From Leptobrachium leishanense (taxonomy: Eukaryota > Chordata > Amphibia > Anura > Megophryidae), in the NCBI GenBank assembly GCA_009667805.1, contig CM019066.1, forward strand, positions 5,828,001-5,892,000: a DNA stretch of 64,000 nt, in the 5' to 3' direction. Positions 30,748 to 44,862 of the stretch are shown here, in pieces. Position 1 is the stretch's first letter, and each line of letters starts with the position of its first letter. A program made the translations under genes and the position numbers. The notes under the pieces were generated by a model. It had not been told where the DNA came from and did not search any database. It saw nothing but the letters and a program-made list of their open reading frames with translations.

Positions 30748-31451
30748 ACCTTGGCTAATATAATACAAGAAAAATTTGTCTCAATGGCGCTTAGTACTGA
30801 CATGATTCGCTACTACCCCAAATAGGTGCTTCCTATCACCCAAGGAATACAACAAAAGATAAAAACAAAAGAATGGGGGAGCGCTTCACATACAAAAAAT
30901 AAATTTTGCCAGTGATGAAGCCTGGTTTACAGGCGAAACGCGTTTGGCTTGCATTTTTGGATGTTTTACTTTTTATGTTTAATAAAGGGAGAACGATTCC
31001 TTTGGAAAAAAACTCTTTACATTTTTCCTTTCTTTGCCACAATAAGATGTTCCCGTTCCTTCGATCCATCAACTGAGGACCAGTTTGGGGTAATCAGGTG
31101 GCCCACAACACCTGAGATATTTGCAGGTTAGAGCTTGTAGCTCTCACAAACTGTGAGTAAGATCCACTCCTACTCTTTTTATTCGCATCTATGCAGCAGC
31201 ATACTGCCCTATTGGTTCTATTTCTGTTCTCTTTTGAGGATTTATGTGAAAGAACTTGGGACTGGAATATTGCTGCTAAGAGATCCACTCAATTCCACTG
31301 CTAAGAGATCTTCATCATTCAGATACATTAGTCATCTGTTTAACACCAGCCAATTTTCTCTGTTCCACGTAAGGACTTTCATTGTATGGTGTATTCCACG
31401 GGTTGCATGTGAAGATCTCCCCCATTCTTTTGTTTTTACCTTGGCTAATAT
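30748..31451. mobile_element. 676-bp insert flanked by a 14-bp target duplication, hammerhead-bearing
   Basis: accttggctaatat occurs exactly at 30748-30761 and 31438-31451. The enclosed sequence contains a hammerhead-like core (30908-30948). taaaaacaaaagaatggggg (30860) is repeated in reverse complement at the right end (31417-31438). A duplication of this length fits target-primed insertion, and the inverted tail resembles the Penelope-like arrangement at 8116-12181. No ORF of known type is present. Confidence 0.65.
30908..30948 (+). ncRNA. Hammerhead-like motif with altered first core base
   Basis: gcca, gTGATGA, helix GCCTG/CAGGC with loop gttta, GAAA, cgcgtt, tggc. gcca and tggc pair as stem I. 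Only the first core C is changed to G. Confidence 0.5.
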
Positions 31452-31639
31452 GTTCGAGGTCCTGAAAATTTGGAGGCACATTCTGGAGATTATATAGAAC
31501 TGAACTTCAATTGCAGTAAAGGACTTTCGTTTGCATTGCTCCAGAATATGACCAGATTGAGACTACTCGATGTTGGGCTCCTGCAGGAGCTTTTGAACAT
31601 TGAGTATACTCTAACATGGTAGCAAAGGGGTTAAACATA

Positions 31640-32500
31640 TACGTAACCATTTAAAATTATATATATATATATATGCACACACATTGGCATTACAGACGCA
31701 GGTTTTATATCAATGCTATACTGTGTTTCCAGCATATTTATAACATCCAGAGAACCTAAAGTACATCCATATACTGCCGATGTACGGTGTCTTCAGTTCA
31801 AACTAACTCTCATTAAAACTTCATTTGAATTATTTCAGCCAAATACATTCCTCTGAGCATATTAATAATGAATCCATGTTTAAAAATGCAAAAATAAAAA
31901 AATATATATCGTGTCTGTTGGCTGCATTGTACATTCCCCACAGGCACAAAGTGGAAAATCTTTGCAATGTGTCAAGGCGCTGGAACGACTTTGATTAAAT
32001 AATTAGGCCACCCATTTACAGATTATAAGCATATAATATTCATCACAGCACATGCTGTAAACTATAAATATTATACGTGGGAGGGAGCGTGTCAGAGATA
32101 GCTAACCTCATGTACAATGGCTGCTGTGAGCAACAAATCTGTCACTCCGTCAGAATTGCATTCCAATCTACGGCAAACGCTGCAACATGTATTGTCTGGC
32201 ATCACAGCTCTGCCACACTCAGCCAAAAGTTAAGATTCTTGCCATGCAGCCAAGGCTAGCGCTGCTGACTTGCGAAAATACATGGTGAACGTCTATAGCT
32301 TAATATGTTTTTGCCGCTCACCTAAACTTCCTGGTGGTAAGAGGTACATGAAATGTTCTGCCCTGTAGTAGGTGCTGTACTAGTGGCTCAGCCTGGAAAT
32401 TGCTAACCTGTATCAACGATACAGAGGTCAGACAGCTCTCTGCAGGATGGTGTCCTATGATGATGACGTGGTTTTTTAAACCTCGTCAAAAAAGTTTAAT
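31640..32500. other. No gene or repeat recognised
   Basis: AT-rich, with one (TA)n run near 31663. The segment just before it (31570-31640) is alike with 58985-59055 (gggctcctgcag and gagtatact blocks), so an unnamed dispersed repeat ends here. Confidence 0.4.
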
Positions 32501-32507
32501 CTTTGGA

Positions 32508-34496
32508 TTTGACGTGCCAATATCGGTCTTGTCTGATTTGATTGGAAGCCTTGGCAAAATGAAGTGTATGTCTCATTTATAATTTAGATTTAAGGTTAGA
32601 TATTAGGGGTAGGGATAGAAATTTGTGTCAGAGCTAGAAATTAGGGTCAGGGTTTGAGTTAGAAATTAGGGTTAGGGATAGAAATTATGATTAAAATTTA
32701 GGATTAGGGTTAGAAATAAGAGATGGAGGTAGAACATAGGGTTAGAAATTAGAATTAGGGATAGGGTGAGAAATAAGGGTTAGGGTTAGAAAACAGAGTT
32801 TGGGCTAGGGATAGAAAATAGAGTTAGGGATAGAAATTAAGGTTAGGGTTAGAAATTAGGGTTAGGGATAAAAATGAAGGCTAGGGTTAGAAAATAGAGT
32901 TAGGGATAAAAATTAAGGTTAGGGTTATAAAATAGAGTTAGGGTTAGGTCTAGAAATTAGGGTTAAGGTTAGAAAATAGAGTTAGGGATAAAAATTAAGG
33001 TTAGGGTTAGAAAATAGGGATACAAATTAGGCTTAGGGATAGAAATTAGGGTTTGGGTTTAGAAATATGGGTTATAAAATAGAGTTAGGGATAGAAATTA
33101 GAGTTAGGGATAGAAATTATGATTAAAATTTAGGATTAGGGTTAGAAATAAGAGATGGAGGTAGAACATAGGGTTAGAAATTAGAATTAGGGATAGGGTG
33201 AGAAATAAGGGTTAGGGTTAGAAAACAGAGTTTGGGCTAGGATTAGAAATTAGGGTTAGGGTTAGAATATAGAGTTAGGGATAGAAATTAAGTTAGGTAG
33301 AAATTAGGGTTAGGGAGGGTAAAAATGAAGGCTAGGGTAGAAAATATAGTTATGGATAAAAATTAGGGTTAGGGTTAGAAATTAGGGTTAGGGTTAGAAA
33401 ATAGAGTTAGGGATAAAAATTAAGGTTAGGGTTAGGGTTAGAAAATATAGTTAGGGATAAAAATTAGGGTTAGGGATAGAAATTAAGGTTAGGGTTAGAA
33501 ATTAGGGTTAGGGATAAAAATGAAGGCTAGGGTTAGAAAATAGAGTTAGGGATAAAAATTAGGGTTAGGGTTAGAAATTAGGGTTATGGTTAGAAAATAG
33601 AGTTAGGGATAAAAATTAAGGTTAGGGTTAGGGTTAGAAAATAGAGTTAGGGTTAGGTCTAGAAATTAGGGTTAAGGTTAGAAAATAGAGTTAGGGATAA
33701 AAATTAAGGTTAGGGTTAGAAAATAGGGATAAAAATTAGGCTTAGGGATAGAAATTAGGGTTAGGGTTAGAAATATGGGTTATAAAATAGAGTTAGGGAT
33801 AGAAATTAGAGTTAGGGATAGAAATTATGATTAAAATTTAGGATTAGGGTTAGAAATAAGAGATGGAGGTAGAACATAGGGTGAGAAATAAGGGTTAGGG
33901 TTAGAAAACAGAGTTTGGGCTAGGGTTAGAAATTAGGGTTAGGGTTAGAAAATAGAGTTAGGGATAGAAATTAAGGTTAGGGTTAGAAATTAGGGTTAGG
34001 GATAAAAATGAAGGCTAGGGTTAGAAAATATAGTTAGGGATAAAAATTAGGGTTAGGGTTAGAAATTAGGGTTAGGGTTAGAAAATAGAGTTAGGGATAA
34101 AAATTAAGGTTAGGGTTAGGGTTAGAAAATAGAGTTAGGGATAAAAATTAGGGTTAGGTCTAGAAATTAGGGTTAAGGTTAGAAAATAGAGTTAGGGATA
34201 AAAATTAAGGTTAGGGTTAGAAAATAGGGATAAAAATTAGGTTTAGGGATAGAAATTAGGGTTAGGGTTAGAAATATGGGTTATAAAATAGAGCTAGGGA
34301 TAGAAATTAGAGCTAGGGATAGAATTTTAGAGTTAGGGATAGAAATTAGAGCTAGGGATAGAATTTAGGGTTAGGGTTCGAAATTAGGGTTAGGGTTAGA
34401 AAATAGAGTTAGGGATAAAAATTAGGGTTAGAAATTAGGATCAGGGTTAGGAAAGGTAGGAAACTTCAGCCACTGCCAATATTGGTACGTCAATTC
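32508..34496. repeat. Degenerate telomere-like satellite (gggtta + gaaat/aaaat spacers), 1.8 kb, bounded by inverted repeats
   Basis: From about 32590 to 34450 the plus strand is built of gggttag units alternating with aaattag, aaatagagttag and gataaaaatta spacers. A landmark (gattaaaatttaggattagg followed by agagatggaggtagaacata) recurs at about 32689, 33120 and 33827, showing higher-order repeats of roughly 430 and 710 bp. Left ttgacgtgccaatat and right atattggtacgtcaa outside the array are inverted copies with one mismatch. Confidence 0.8.
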
Positions 34497-34969
34497 GTAC
34501 GAGGACAAATTGGAGCATCTTTTTCAAAGCCGTAATTTTTTTCTTTTTCTTTACAGAGAGGCGTCGTGAGAAATGAAATGGAAATGGCAGAAAGCGCATC
34601 AAAATCATCACCCCCAGGCCCATGAAGGCCATAAACCAGCGCCGTGGAGACAGTCACATTGTAATATTCTGTTATACAGTGTGCCATCACAATAAGATTT
34701 GCAGATTTCACAGAATATACTGAAATAATTAATTTCTGTGGATTCATTGTCACATATTTGGGGACACTGCTTTCCATTTTATTTATTTCATTATACATTT
34801 GTGTATGTGGCAGTGCAGTGTCGGGTGTAGATTACCATATAAATCCCTTGCGTGGAGTGTTTCCCCCATCCAGTGCCATTTGGCAGAAAACCCTGTGGAG
34901 GAGTTTCCCCCGCCTACACATGCATCACCAGGCAAATACATAGGACTCCATTGAGGCTTCCACTGCCAG

Positions 34970-35345
34970 TCACATGACCTGCAGGATCTCGCCTCGCTGA
35001 TCCGGCAGGTCGGCGGAGTGATTCGCAGAGGGAGACTGGGGGACTTTTTTCCCCCTGTCTCTCTCTGCTCCCGGCAGCAAGAAGAAGCGGATCGAGCCGA
35101 GAGAGGTGAGTATGTGGTTTTTGGGGGGTTTCAGCTGGTGCTGACTGATTCCGCAGAAGCTGAATCCGTTAGCACCAGGTCCTAGCTGTGGTTAACTTTT
35201 CAGTAACCGAAGCGGGACGGTAATTAGCGTTATGATTAAGCATAGGGAGCGCAAAGCACTGTAACCTCACGCTGGAAAAACGCAAGCTCCGAATAAACGT
35301 TAACGCTCACACAGCTGAGCGCTTACGTTAACGTCAGGAATTTAA
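34970..35345 (+). repeat. Dispersed repeat alike with 28560-29090
   Basis: Shares cctgcaggatctcgc, ctctctctgctcccggc, ggtgagtatgtg, and tgaatccgttagcacc with the MITE at 28365-29107, with several deletions. Confidence 0.7.
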
Positions 35346-35399
35346 TATGGCCCTTTGTGTGGTGAGATCATCCTCTGTAGAAACGCTCACAATAGTGTA

Positions 35400-35695
35400 G
35401 TGAGTTTCGTGAGAGAAGGCAGCCGATGGACTGGTTCTGTTTGTGCATGCGCGCAGCTCCAATCCATCGCTCTGCGCAGGTGCTCCAAAACTTACTTATA
35501 ATAGTATGCAAGTTCTGAGCAATGCGTAATTTGCGTAGTTTACACAATGCATGTTGCGTACAGCATTCACGTTCCGTAAAAAATCTGCAGGGACTTCTAG
35601 GTGTCGAAGGCAGAGCGGAGGAGCTGCTGTGCTGGGGGAGAAAAGGTGAGTATTTACACCTAAATTAAAAATATGGGAAAAAACTGGCATGCCTT
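35400..35695 (+). repeat. Dispersed repeat F, copy 1
   Basis: Contains cagggacttct, gaaaaggtgagta and a region of gcatgcgcgcagc. The reverse complement recurs at 63170-63480. Confidence 0.6.
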
Positions 35696-35759
35696 GAGCA
35701 GCATCTGCCCAATTATTTAAGAGTGAAACGGGAGGATGGGGTAAATGGTTATCAGCGTG

Positions 35760-36390
35760 CCCCTTTAAGCTAATTCTCCAGTGTATGTTCTATTGCAGCT
35801 GCCATTATTCCAGTCCTCCGCTTTCTAAAACTGCAGACGCTGTAGCTTTAGAACAGACGAGGAGCTGGCAGGCTGATTGTGCTAACACTAAGAAATCTCG
35901 CTGGTGGGCGAATGCACTCTGCTTACCAGCTTAATTTATGGAAAATTATATTTATGCACTATTTTTTTTAATTGATTGGATAGAACTATATACAGTCCAT
36001 TAGAAATCGGAAAAAAAACTCTATAGAAAAGGACATTAAAATTTGTATTTCTTTATTAATATAATCCTTTTTAAGAACAAGTTTGTTGTTTTATTAATGT
36101 AACATTAACGAGTGACAGCTTTTGTTTTGACTATGGTTCCCGTGCAAATTACGGGCCAAAAGATCACAACACAGTGCATTAGCATGCCTTTCATCACGGT
36201 GGGCTACACGGAAATAACACGGAGGTCGTATTATTAATGCATCAAACCAGACACCTTGAAAAAGGTTCATGGACTTCTCCAGCTCTGAGAATCTGAAGGT
36301 CATTCTTTACGAGAGAGCAAACAGCGTTACAGCCGAGCAGTGGCTTGTGCTGACACAGATAGGGGTATATGTTATAATTATATTATGAAG
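35760..36390. other. No gene or repeat recognised
   Basis: Short frames only. A (TA)n run at 36397-36429 follows and forms the target of the next element. Confidence 0.5.
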
Positions 36391-36391
36391 A

Positions 36392-36432
<41 letters not shown>

Positions 36433-36553
36433 TGGCAAGAAAAAGTATGTGAACCCTTTGGGATTAGAAACATAGAAACATAGAAAAATGTCGGCAGATA
36501 AGAACCTTTCGGCCCATCTAGTCTGCCCAATTACATGGATACTTAACCTGGAT

Positions 36554-37570
36554 TTATCTTTTGTTTAGGATAGCCTTATGCCTATCCCATGCTTGCTTAA
36601 ATTCAATTACTGTTTTGGCCTCTACCACTTCTACTGGAAGACTGTTCCATGCATCCACCACCCTCTCAGTAAAATAATGCTTCCTGATGTTACTTTTAAA
36701 CCTTTGCCCCTCTAATCTAAGACTATGTCCTCTTGTTTTGCTATTTTGTTTCCTTTTAAATATACTCCCTTCCTCTAACTTGTGGATTCCCTTTATGTAT
36801 TTAAATGTTTCTATCATATCTCCTCTGTCTCGTCTTTTTTCCAAGCTGTACATGTTAAGATCATTAAGCCTTTCCTGGTAACTTTTCTCCTTCAAGCCGT
36901 ACACCATTTTAGTAGCCCTTCTCTGAACTCTCTCTAAGATGTCTATATCCTTCTGGAGATACGGTCTCCAGTACTGCACACAGTACTCCAAGTGAGGTCT
37001 CACCAGTGCTCTGTACAGTGGCATGAGCACTTCCCTTTTCCTACTGCTAATACCTCTCCCTACACAACCAAGCATTCTGCCAGCATTTCCTGCTGCTCTA
37101 TTACATTGACTACTTACCCTTAGATCCTCTGAAATAATGACCCCTAAATCCCTTTCCTCAGATGTTGAGGTTAGGACTGTATCAAATATTCTATATTCAG
37201 CCCTTGGGTTTTTACGTCCCAGGTGCATTATCTTGCACTTATACACATTAAAACTCAATTGCCACAACTCCGACCATTTTTTTAGTTTACCTAAATCATT
37301 TGTCATTTGGCTGATCCCTCCAGGAACGTCAACCCTGTTGCAAATCTTTGTGTCATCAGCAAAAAGACATACTTTTCCATTAATACCTTCTGCAATATCA
37401 CTAATATAAATATTAAAGAGAATGGGTCCAAGTACTGACCCCTGAGGTACCCCACTGGTAACAAGACCTTGTGCCGAATAAACTCCATTTACCACAACCC
37501 TCTGTTGTCTGTCACTCAGCCACTGCCTAATCCAGTCAACAATATTGGAATCTAAACTCAAAGATTGCAA
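36554..37570 (-). pseudogene. CR1 LINE reverse transcriptase, C-terminal half
   Basis: 338 codons remain open: [40 protein letters not shown], then CLFADDTKI with the catalytic DD, GVIISEDL, and the C-terminal ERVQRRATKMVYGL and YFTERVVDAWNSLP blocks. It continues the protein of 37666-38719 after a frameshift. Stop at 36554 is the natural CR1 stop, as in the copy at 62287. Confidence 0.9.
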
Positions 37571-37665
37571 TTTATTGATAAGCCTTCTATGCGGAACAGT
37601 ATCAAAAGCCTTACTGAAATCTAAATAAGCAATGTCTACTGCACCACCTGTGTCTATTATTTTTG

Positions 37666-39012
<1,347 letters not shown>

Positions 39013-39214
39013 TAAGTCACAACATTTGAAAAACACAGTCTGCTTAAATAATACAACACAAACATTATATGTTTTCATGTGTTTATTGAACATAACATGT
39101 AAACATTCACAGTGCAGGGTGGAAAAAGTATGTGAACCCCTAGCCTAATGACTTCTCCAAGAGCTAATTGGAGCCAGGAGTCAGCCAACCTTGAGTCCAA
39201 TCAGTTTGATATTA

Positions 39215-40323
<1,109 letters not shown>

Positions 40324-40552
40324 AGTCCAAAGGTTCACATACTTTTTCCACCCTGCACTGTGAATGTTTACATGTTCTGTTCAATAAAAACATGAAAACA
40401 TATAATGTTTCTGTTGTATTATTTTAAGCAGACTGTGTTTTTCAAATTGTTGTGACTTAGATGAAGATCAGAGCACATTTTATGACCAATTCATGCAAAA
40501 CTACACGTAATCCCAAAGGGTTCACATACTTTTTCTTGCCACTGTATATATA

Positions 40553-40769
40553 TAGACATGGCAGAAAATGACGGCACTCGAAGGCTTACATTTTTGCCGT
40601 TAATTTATTGGATATTTCATAGGTAACGTTTCAGTTCCACCCTGGAACTTTCATCATTCTTGGTCTGATGAAAGTTCCAGGGTGGAACTGAAACGTTACC
40701 TATGGAATATCCAATAAATTAACAGCAAAAACGTAAGACTTCGAGTGCCGTCATTTTCTGCCATGTCTA
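40553..40769. repeat. Long inverted repeat (about 105-bp arms) centred on hammerhead-like cores
   Basis: tagacatggcagaaaatgac at the left mirrors the right end, with few mismatches through the arms. At the centre-right, 40661-40701 reads tggt, CTGATGA, helix agttcc/ggaact, GAAA, cgtt, acc: exact core, and ggt/acc can pair as stem I with cleavage after cgtU. The left arm holds the mirror copy on the minus strand with a changed first base. It abuts the right end of Tc1 copy 1 through a TA run. Confidence 0.7.
40661..40701 (+). ncRNA. Hammerhead ribozyme-like motif
   Basis: CTGATGA and GAAA match the core exactly, stem II is 6 bp or more, and a minimal stem III and a 3-bp stem I can form. It lies inside the long inverted repeat. 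Confidence 0.55.
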
Positions 40770-41106
40770 TGTAATGTGAAACCATTGCAACGGACCACCG
40801 GGCGAAAAAACTGAAGCTTTTCCTGAAGCGTGAGTGCATGACCTACAACATTATATATATATATATATATACACACATAAGCAGTCTGGCCAAAACATAA
40901 TATTTAGATGACTGACCTTTTGCTTTGATTACGTCTCACATTCGTTGGGGCATCGTTTCAATAAGCTCATATAATGTCACAACCTTTATTTCTGTCCAGA
41001 GTCGCATTAATTTGAGGCCAAGAGCTTGTATTGATGATGGGAGAGTCGGACGCTGCGTAAAGTCTTCTCCAGCATATTATCCCAAAGATTCTCAATGGGG
41101 TTAAGG

Positions 41107-41696
41107 TGTCACGGTTCTCGGATCCCACCACACAGCCCTTAAAGCCCAACACTCCACAGAGCCAAAAAGCTACCAACAGAGTAGCCGTAGAACAATCCCT
41201 AACTGTCTGGTCCTTAAAAATTGGCCAGGTATAAGTATACTAGCTAGACAGAAAGGGTTAATCAAAGACAATGTCGTAATACAAAACCAGATCAGCAACA
41301 CGGGGGTAGTCAGATGAGCCAGAATCAGGAATACAGAGTATAGAATAGTCAAATGGAATAGCCGGGTCGATATCAGTGCAGTAGCGTAGTACAAGGAAAA
41401 TAGTCTAGGGCAATGGAAGGTAGAATGGTCAGAAAACAAGCAGAGGTCAATAACAGGATAAATCACGAGAGAATTCAGGTACAGGGAGCTCAGGTATGGA
41501 TAACCACGATCTGGCACTGCTTAGAAGGAACTGTGGGTTTTAAAAAGACCTTCACCAGACCGCGCCCCCTCTCAAGCCGCGCCTCATGCAGCCACCTCCC
41601 TGCCTGTCTCTATTTAAACCGGGCATTGGTCAGCGAGCAGCATCAGACATGCTGCCTTCAAGCACACTGGAGAGGCTAGAAGTCCCCAACGATACA
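41107..41696 (-). repeat. Chromovirus 3' LTR (590 bp)
   Basis: Bounded by TAAGG|TGTCACGG and gataca|gtaccccctctccac. The latter, on the minus strand, is the purine tract ending in agagggggtac. Confidence 0.9.
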
Positions 41697-41987
41697 GTAC
41701 CCCCTCTCCACGGGAGGCCACCGGATGACCAACAGGACAAGAGGCAGGACGACCAACAAGGCGAGTGGCAGGATGACCACCAGGGCGAGCGACAGGACGA
41801 CCACCAGGGCGATCGGGGTGCGAGGCATGGAACGCCCTGACCAACCTAGAGGCAGACATGTTGGAAGCTGGAATCCAGGACAGGTCCTCCGGACCATAAC
41901 CCACCCAATCGACCAAGTACTGCAGAGCACCCCTGAACAGCCTAGAATCCAGAACTTTCCTAACCTCATACTCTGTTTCTCCATCAA
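41614..41987 (-). pseudogene. Chromodomain at the integrase C-terminus
   Basis: Minus-strand frame reads [18 protein letters not shown], the core of the chromovirus chromodomain (Y/W-L-V-x-W-x-G-Y-x-x-E-x-x-W-x-P). The preceding strand [13 protein letters not shown] is in a neighbouring frame, so a frameshift lies between. Such domains direct integration to chromatin. A Pro/Arg-rich tail follows. Confidence 0.75.
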
Positions 41988-42021
41988 CCTGAACAGGTGG
42001 AGGAGGAGGAATGACCCGCGT

Positions 42022-43185
42022 TTACCTGTTACACAACAAAGGCTTCAGTAGGGAGGTGTGGAAGACGTTGTGCAAGCGAAGATGTTTAGGAAGGGCAAGA
42101 GCATAAGCCACAGGGTTAACGCGGCAAATGATCTTGTATGGACCTATAAACCAAGGTGCCATTTTCATAGAAGGCACCCGCAACTTCACATTCCTAGTGG
42201 ACAACCAAACTCTATCCCCCACGTTGTAGGAAGTAGCTTGTAACCTATGCCTGTCAGCCTTGCGTTTCTGGACAGCAACATTGCGCTCCATGTTTTCGCG
42301 AATCTGTCTCCAAATCTCTTGTAGTTGTGTGAGATGTTCATCGAGAGCCGGGATGGCCTGTTCAGCAAACTGAAGCGGTAGAGCCGGAGGGAAAAAACCA
42401 TAGATGGCAGAAAAAGGAGTGGCCAGTGGTCTCATTAACAGCGTTATTACGTGCATACTCAGCCCAGGGCAACAACTCCGACCAATTGTCTTGTTGTTGT
42501 GTGGTAAAGCAACATATGTACTGCTCAAGACCCTGATTTGCCCTCTCCGCTGCCCCATTGGTTTGTGGATGATATGCTGAAGAGAAGGCCAATCGCACCC
42601 CCATCTCCGCACAGAAATCCCTCCAGAAACGAGAGACGAACTGAGCTCCTCTGTCAGAGACTATTTCAGACGGAACTCCATGTATTTGTACAATCTCTCT
42701 AGCAAAGACAACTGCCAGTTCTTTGGCAGTAGGAAACTTAGGTAAAGGGACACAATGAGCCATTTTTGGAGAAGCGGTCTACAACTGTCAGAACCACAGT
42801 ATGACCCTTGGACTTCGGCAAGTCCACAATAAAATCCATAGATAGATGAGACCAAGGCCTATTAGGCATGGGTAAAGGCTGCAATAGACCAACAGGCAAG
42901 GTTTTACTGGTTTTGCTTCTTGCACAGACTTGACAAGCAAAAAACAAACAGACGTACGTCCTGTCGCCTGGTGGGCCACCAGAACTGTCTAGAGATACTG
43001 GTAAGAGTCTTAGTAATACCAGGATGACCTGCTGGTTTAGAATCATGAAACATTATGAGTAATTCTTGTCTTTCCTTTTCAGGCACAAACAACATATCTG
43101 GAGGCTTGTTAGGTGGAGCCCCCATTTGAGCTGCTTGGAGGCGTTCCAGGAAAGGCGAGGAAACAGACAAGACCGTGGAAGCCAC
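42022..43185 (-). pseudogene. Chromovirus integrase (frameshifted)
   Basis: The zinc-binding part has [14 protein letters not shown] and [14 protein letters not shown]. The core has [11 protein letters not shown] (first Asp), EIVSDRGAQFVSRFW (second Asp) and YHPQTNGAAERANQ (Glu). The C-terminal GPY/F-type module reads WFIGPYKI, then HNVFHTSLLKP. At least three frame changes occur (near 42970, 42750 and 42420). All catalytic residues are present, but no continuous ORF is. Confidence 0.85.
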
Positions 43186-43202
43186 AATACGTTCAGGAGG
43201 AA

Positions 43203-43412
43203 CTATAGGATTGTGGTCTTGTGTATTTGGGATGTCTGAACCACAGGGGACACAGGTATAGCAGGCGGAGGTGCAACCCCAGCTGGTTCCAGGTGAGCCG
43301 TATGAGTCAGGATAGTTTGTAAGGCGAGAGCAAACTGATCCATCCTATGGTCCTGCTCGTCCTGTCTGGATACAAAGCTACTCAAATGCTGTGATAAGTC
43401 TGCGGGATCCAT
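43203..43412 (-). pseudogene. Chromovirus Gag N-terminus
   Basis: ATG at 43412 lies 15 bp inside the LTR edge. The frame begins MDPADLSQHLSSFVSRQDEQ and has a Pro-rich end, as in vertebrate gypsy Gag. It stops at 43203, directly beside the integrase start, where the deletion removed capsid to RNase H. Confidence 0.75.
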
Positions 43413-43427
43413 TTGGCCAGATCATAA

Positions 43428-44011
43428 TGTCACGGTTCCCGGATCCCACCACGCAGCCCTTAAAGCCCAACACTCCACAGAGCCAAAAAGATACCAACAG
43501 AGTAGCCGTAGAACAATCCCTAACTGTCCCTAACAGTCCTTAAAAATTGGCCAGGTATAAGTATACTAGCTAGACAGAAAGACAATGTCGTAATACAAAA
43601 CCAGGTCAGCAACATGGGGGTAGTCAGACGAGCCAGAATCAGGAATACAGAGTATAGAATAGTCAAATGGAATAGCCGGGTCGATATCAGTGCAGTAGCG
43701 TAGTACAAGGAAAATAGTCTAGGGCAACGGAAGGTAGAATGGTCATAAAACAAGCAGAGGTCAATAACAGGTTAAATCACGAGAGAATTCAGGTACAGGG
43801 AGCTCAGGTATGGATAACCACGATCTGGCACTGCTTAGAAGGAACTGTGGGTTTTTAAAAGACCTTCACCAGACCGCGCCCCCCTCTCAAGCCGCACCTC
43901 ATGCAGCCACCTCCCTGCCTGTCTCTATTTAAACTGGGTGTTGGTCAGCGAGCAGCATCAGACATGCTGCCTTCAAGCACACTGGAGAGGCTGGAAGCCC
44001 CCAACGTTACA
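43428..44011 (-). repeat. Chromovirus 5' LTR (584 bp)
   Basis: Starts TGTCACGG after ataa and ends CGTTACA before TAAGG. Aligns along its length to 41107-41696. Confidence 0.9.
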
Positions 44012-44332
44012 TAAGGTCCCAGACTTTGCGGTGGCCAATCCATGTGTGAAAATGATGTCTCATGCTCCCTGAACCACTCTTGCACAATTTGAGCCCCATG
44101 AATCCTGGCATTGCCATCTTGGAATATGCCCACTGTGCCATCAGGGAAGAAAAAAACAATGGATGGAAAAACTTGCTCAGTCAGTATATTCAGGGAGTTA
44201 CATTACAACATTTCTGGGCATATAACGTTGCTGAACCAAGACCTGACTGACTGAAGCAACCCCAGATCATAACAGACTTGTATGGGAGATGGTGCCTTTT
44301 ATTTGGCCAGGCAGTGTGTGTATATAATATAT

Positions 44333-44862
44333 ACACTCATCGGCCAATTTATTAGGTACACCTTGCTAGGACTGGGTTGGACTTCAGAACCGCTTTAATT
44401 CTTGGCATAGATTCAAAAAGATGTTGGAGACATTCCTCAGAGATTTCGGTCCATATTGACATGCTAGCATCACGCAGTTGCTGTAGATTTGTTGGCTGCA
44501 CAACCATGATGCGAATCTCCCGTTCCGCCACATCCCAAAGGTGCTCTATTGGATTGAGATCTGGTGACTGTGGAGGCCATTGGAGGAGAGTGAACTCATT
44601 GTCATGTACAAGAAACCAGTTAGAGATTGTTTTAGCTTTGTGACATGATGCATTATCCTGCTGGAAGTACCATCAGAAGATGGGGACACTGTGGTCATAA
44701 AAGGATGGACATGGTCAGCAACAAAACTTACCACCATACCAGCCTGAATCATTGATACAAGGCAGGATGGATCCATGCTTTCATGTTGTTTAAATTCTGA
44801 CTTAACCATCTGAATGTCGCGCCTGAAATTGAAAACTCATGAGATCAGGCAACGTTTTTCAG
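44333..44862 (-). pseudogene. Tc1-like family C, C-terminal half of transposase with one terminal repeat
   Basis: Left end cactcatcggccaatttatt is the typical terminal repeat of this family. The minus strand reads [19 protein letters not shown] (catalytic Glu), SMSIWTEISEECLQHLFE and a stop before the terminal repeat. Further up, ESMDPSCLVSMIQAGMVV lies upstream in the protein. The match ends near the first catalytic Asp; the N-terminal half and second terminal repeat are missing. Confidence 0.8.

Larger units (their letters stand above)
41107..44011 (-). mobile_element. Ty3/gypsy chromovirus, internally deleted, minus strand
   Basis: Two LTRs (41107-41696 and 43428-44011) start TGTCACGG and end TACA. 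The 5-bp target duplication TAAGG lies at 41102-41106 and 44012-44016. On the minus strand the order is LTR, Gag N-terminus, integrase, chromodomain, purine tract, LTR. Capsid, protease, RT and RNase H are missing. The two LTRs differ by about fifteen to twenty substitutions and a few indels (12 bp near 41247), so the insertion is not very old. Confidence 0.9.
40882..44316 (-). mobile_element. Tc1-like family B, copy 2, split by a chromovirus
   Basis: The flanks 40882-41106 and 44012-44316 together match the undivided copy at 27454-27989 (for example ggggttaagg | tcc...gcggtggccaatccatg). Ends cagtctggccaaaa and tttggccaggcagtg are the terminal repeats. The transposase frame is not intact in either half. 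Confidence 0.85.

Noticed and set aside
32590..34450. True telomere or chromosome end
   Set aside because: Units are degenerate with AT spacers, sequence continues on both sides, and inverted repeats border the array.
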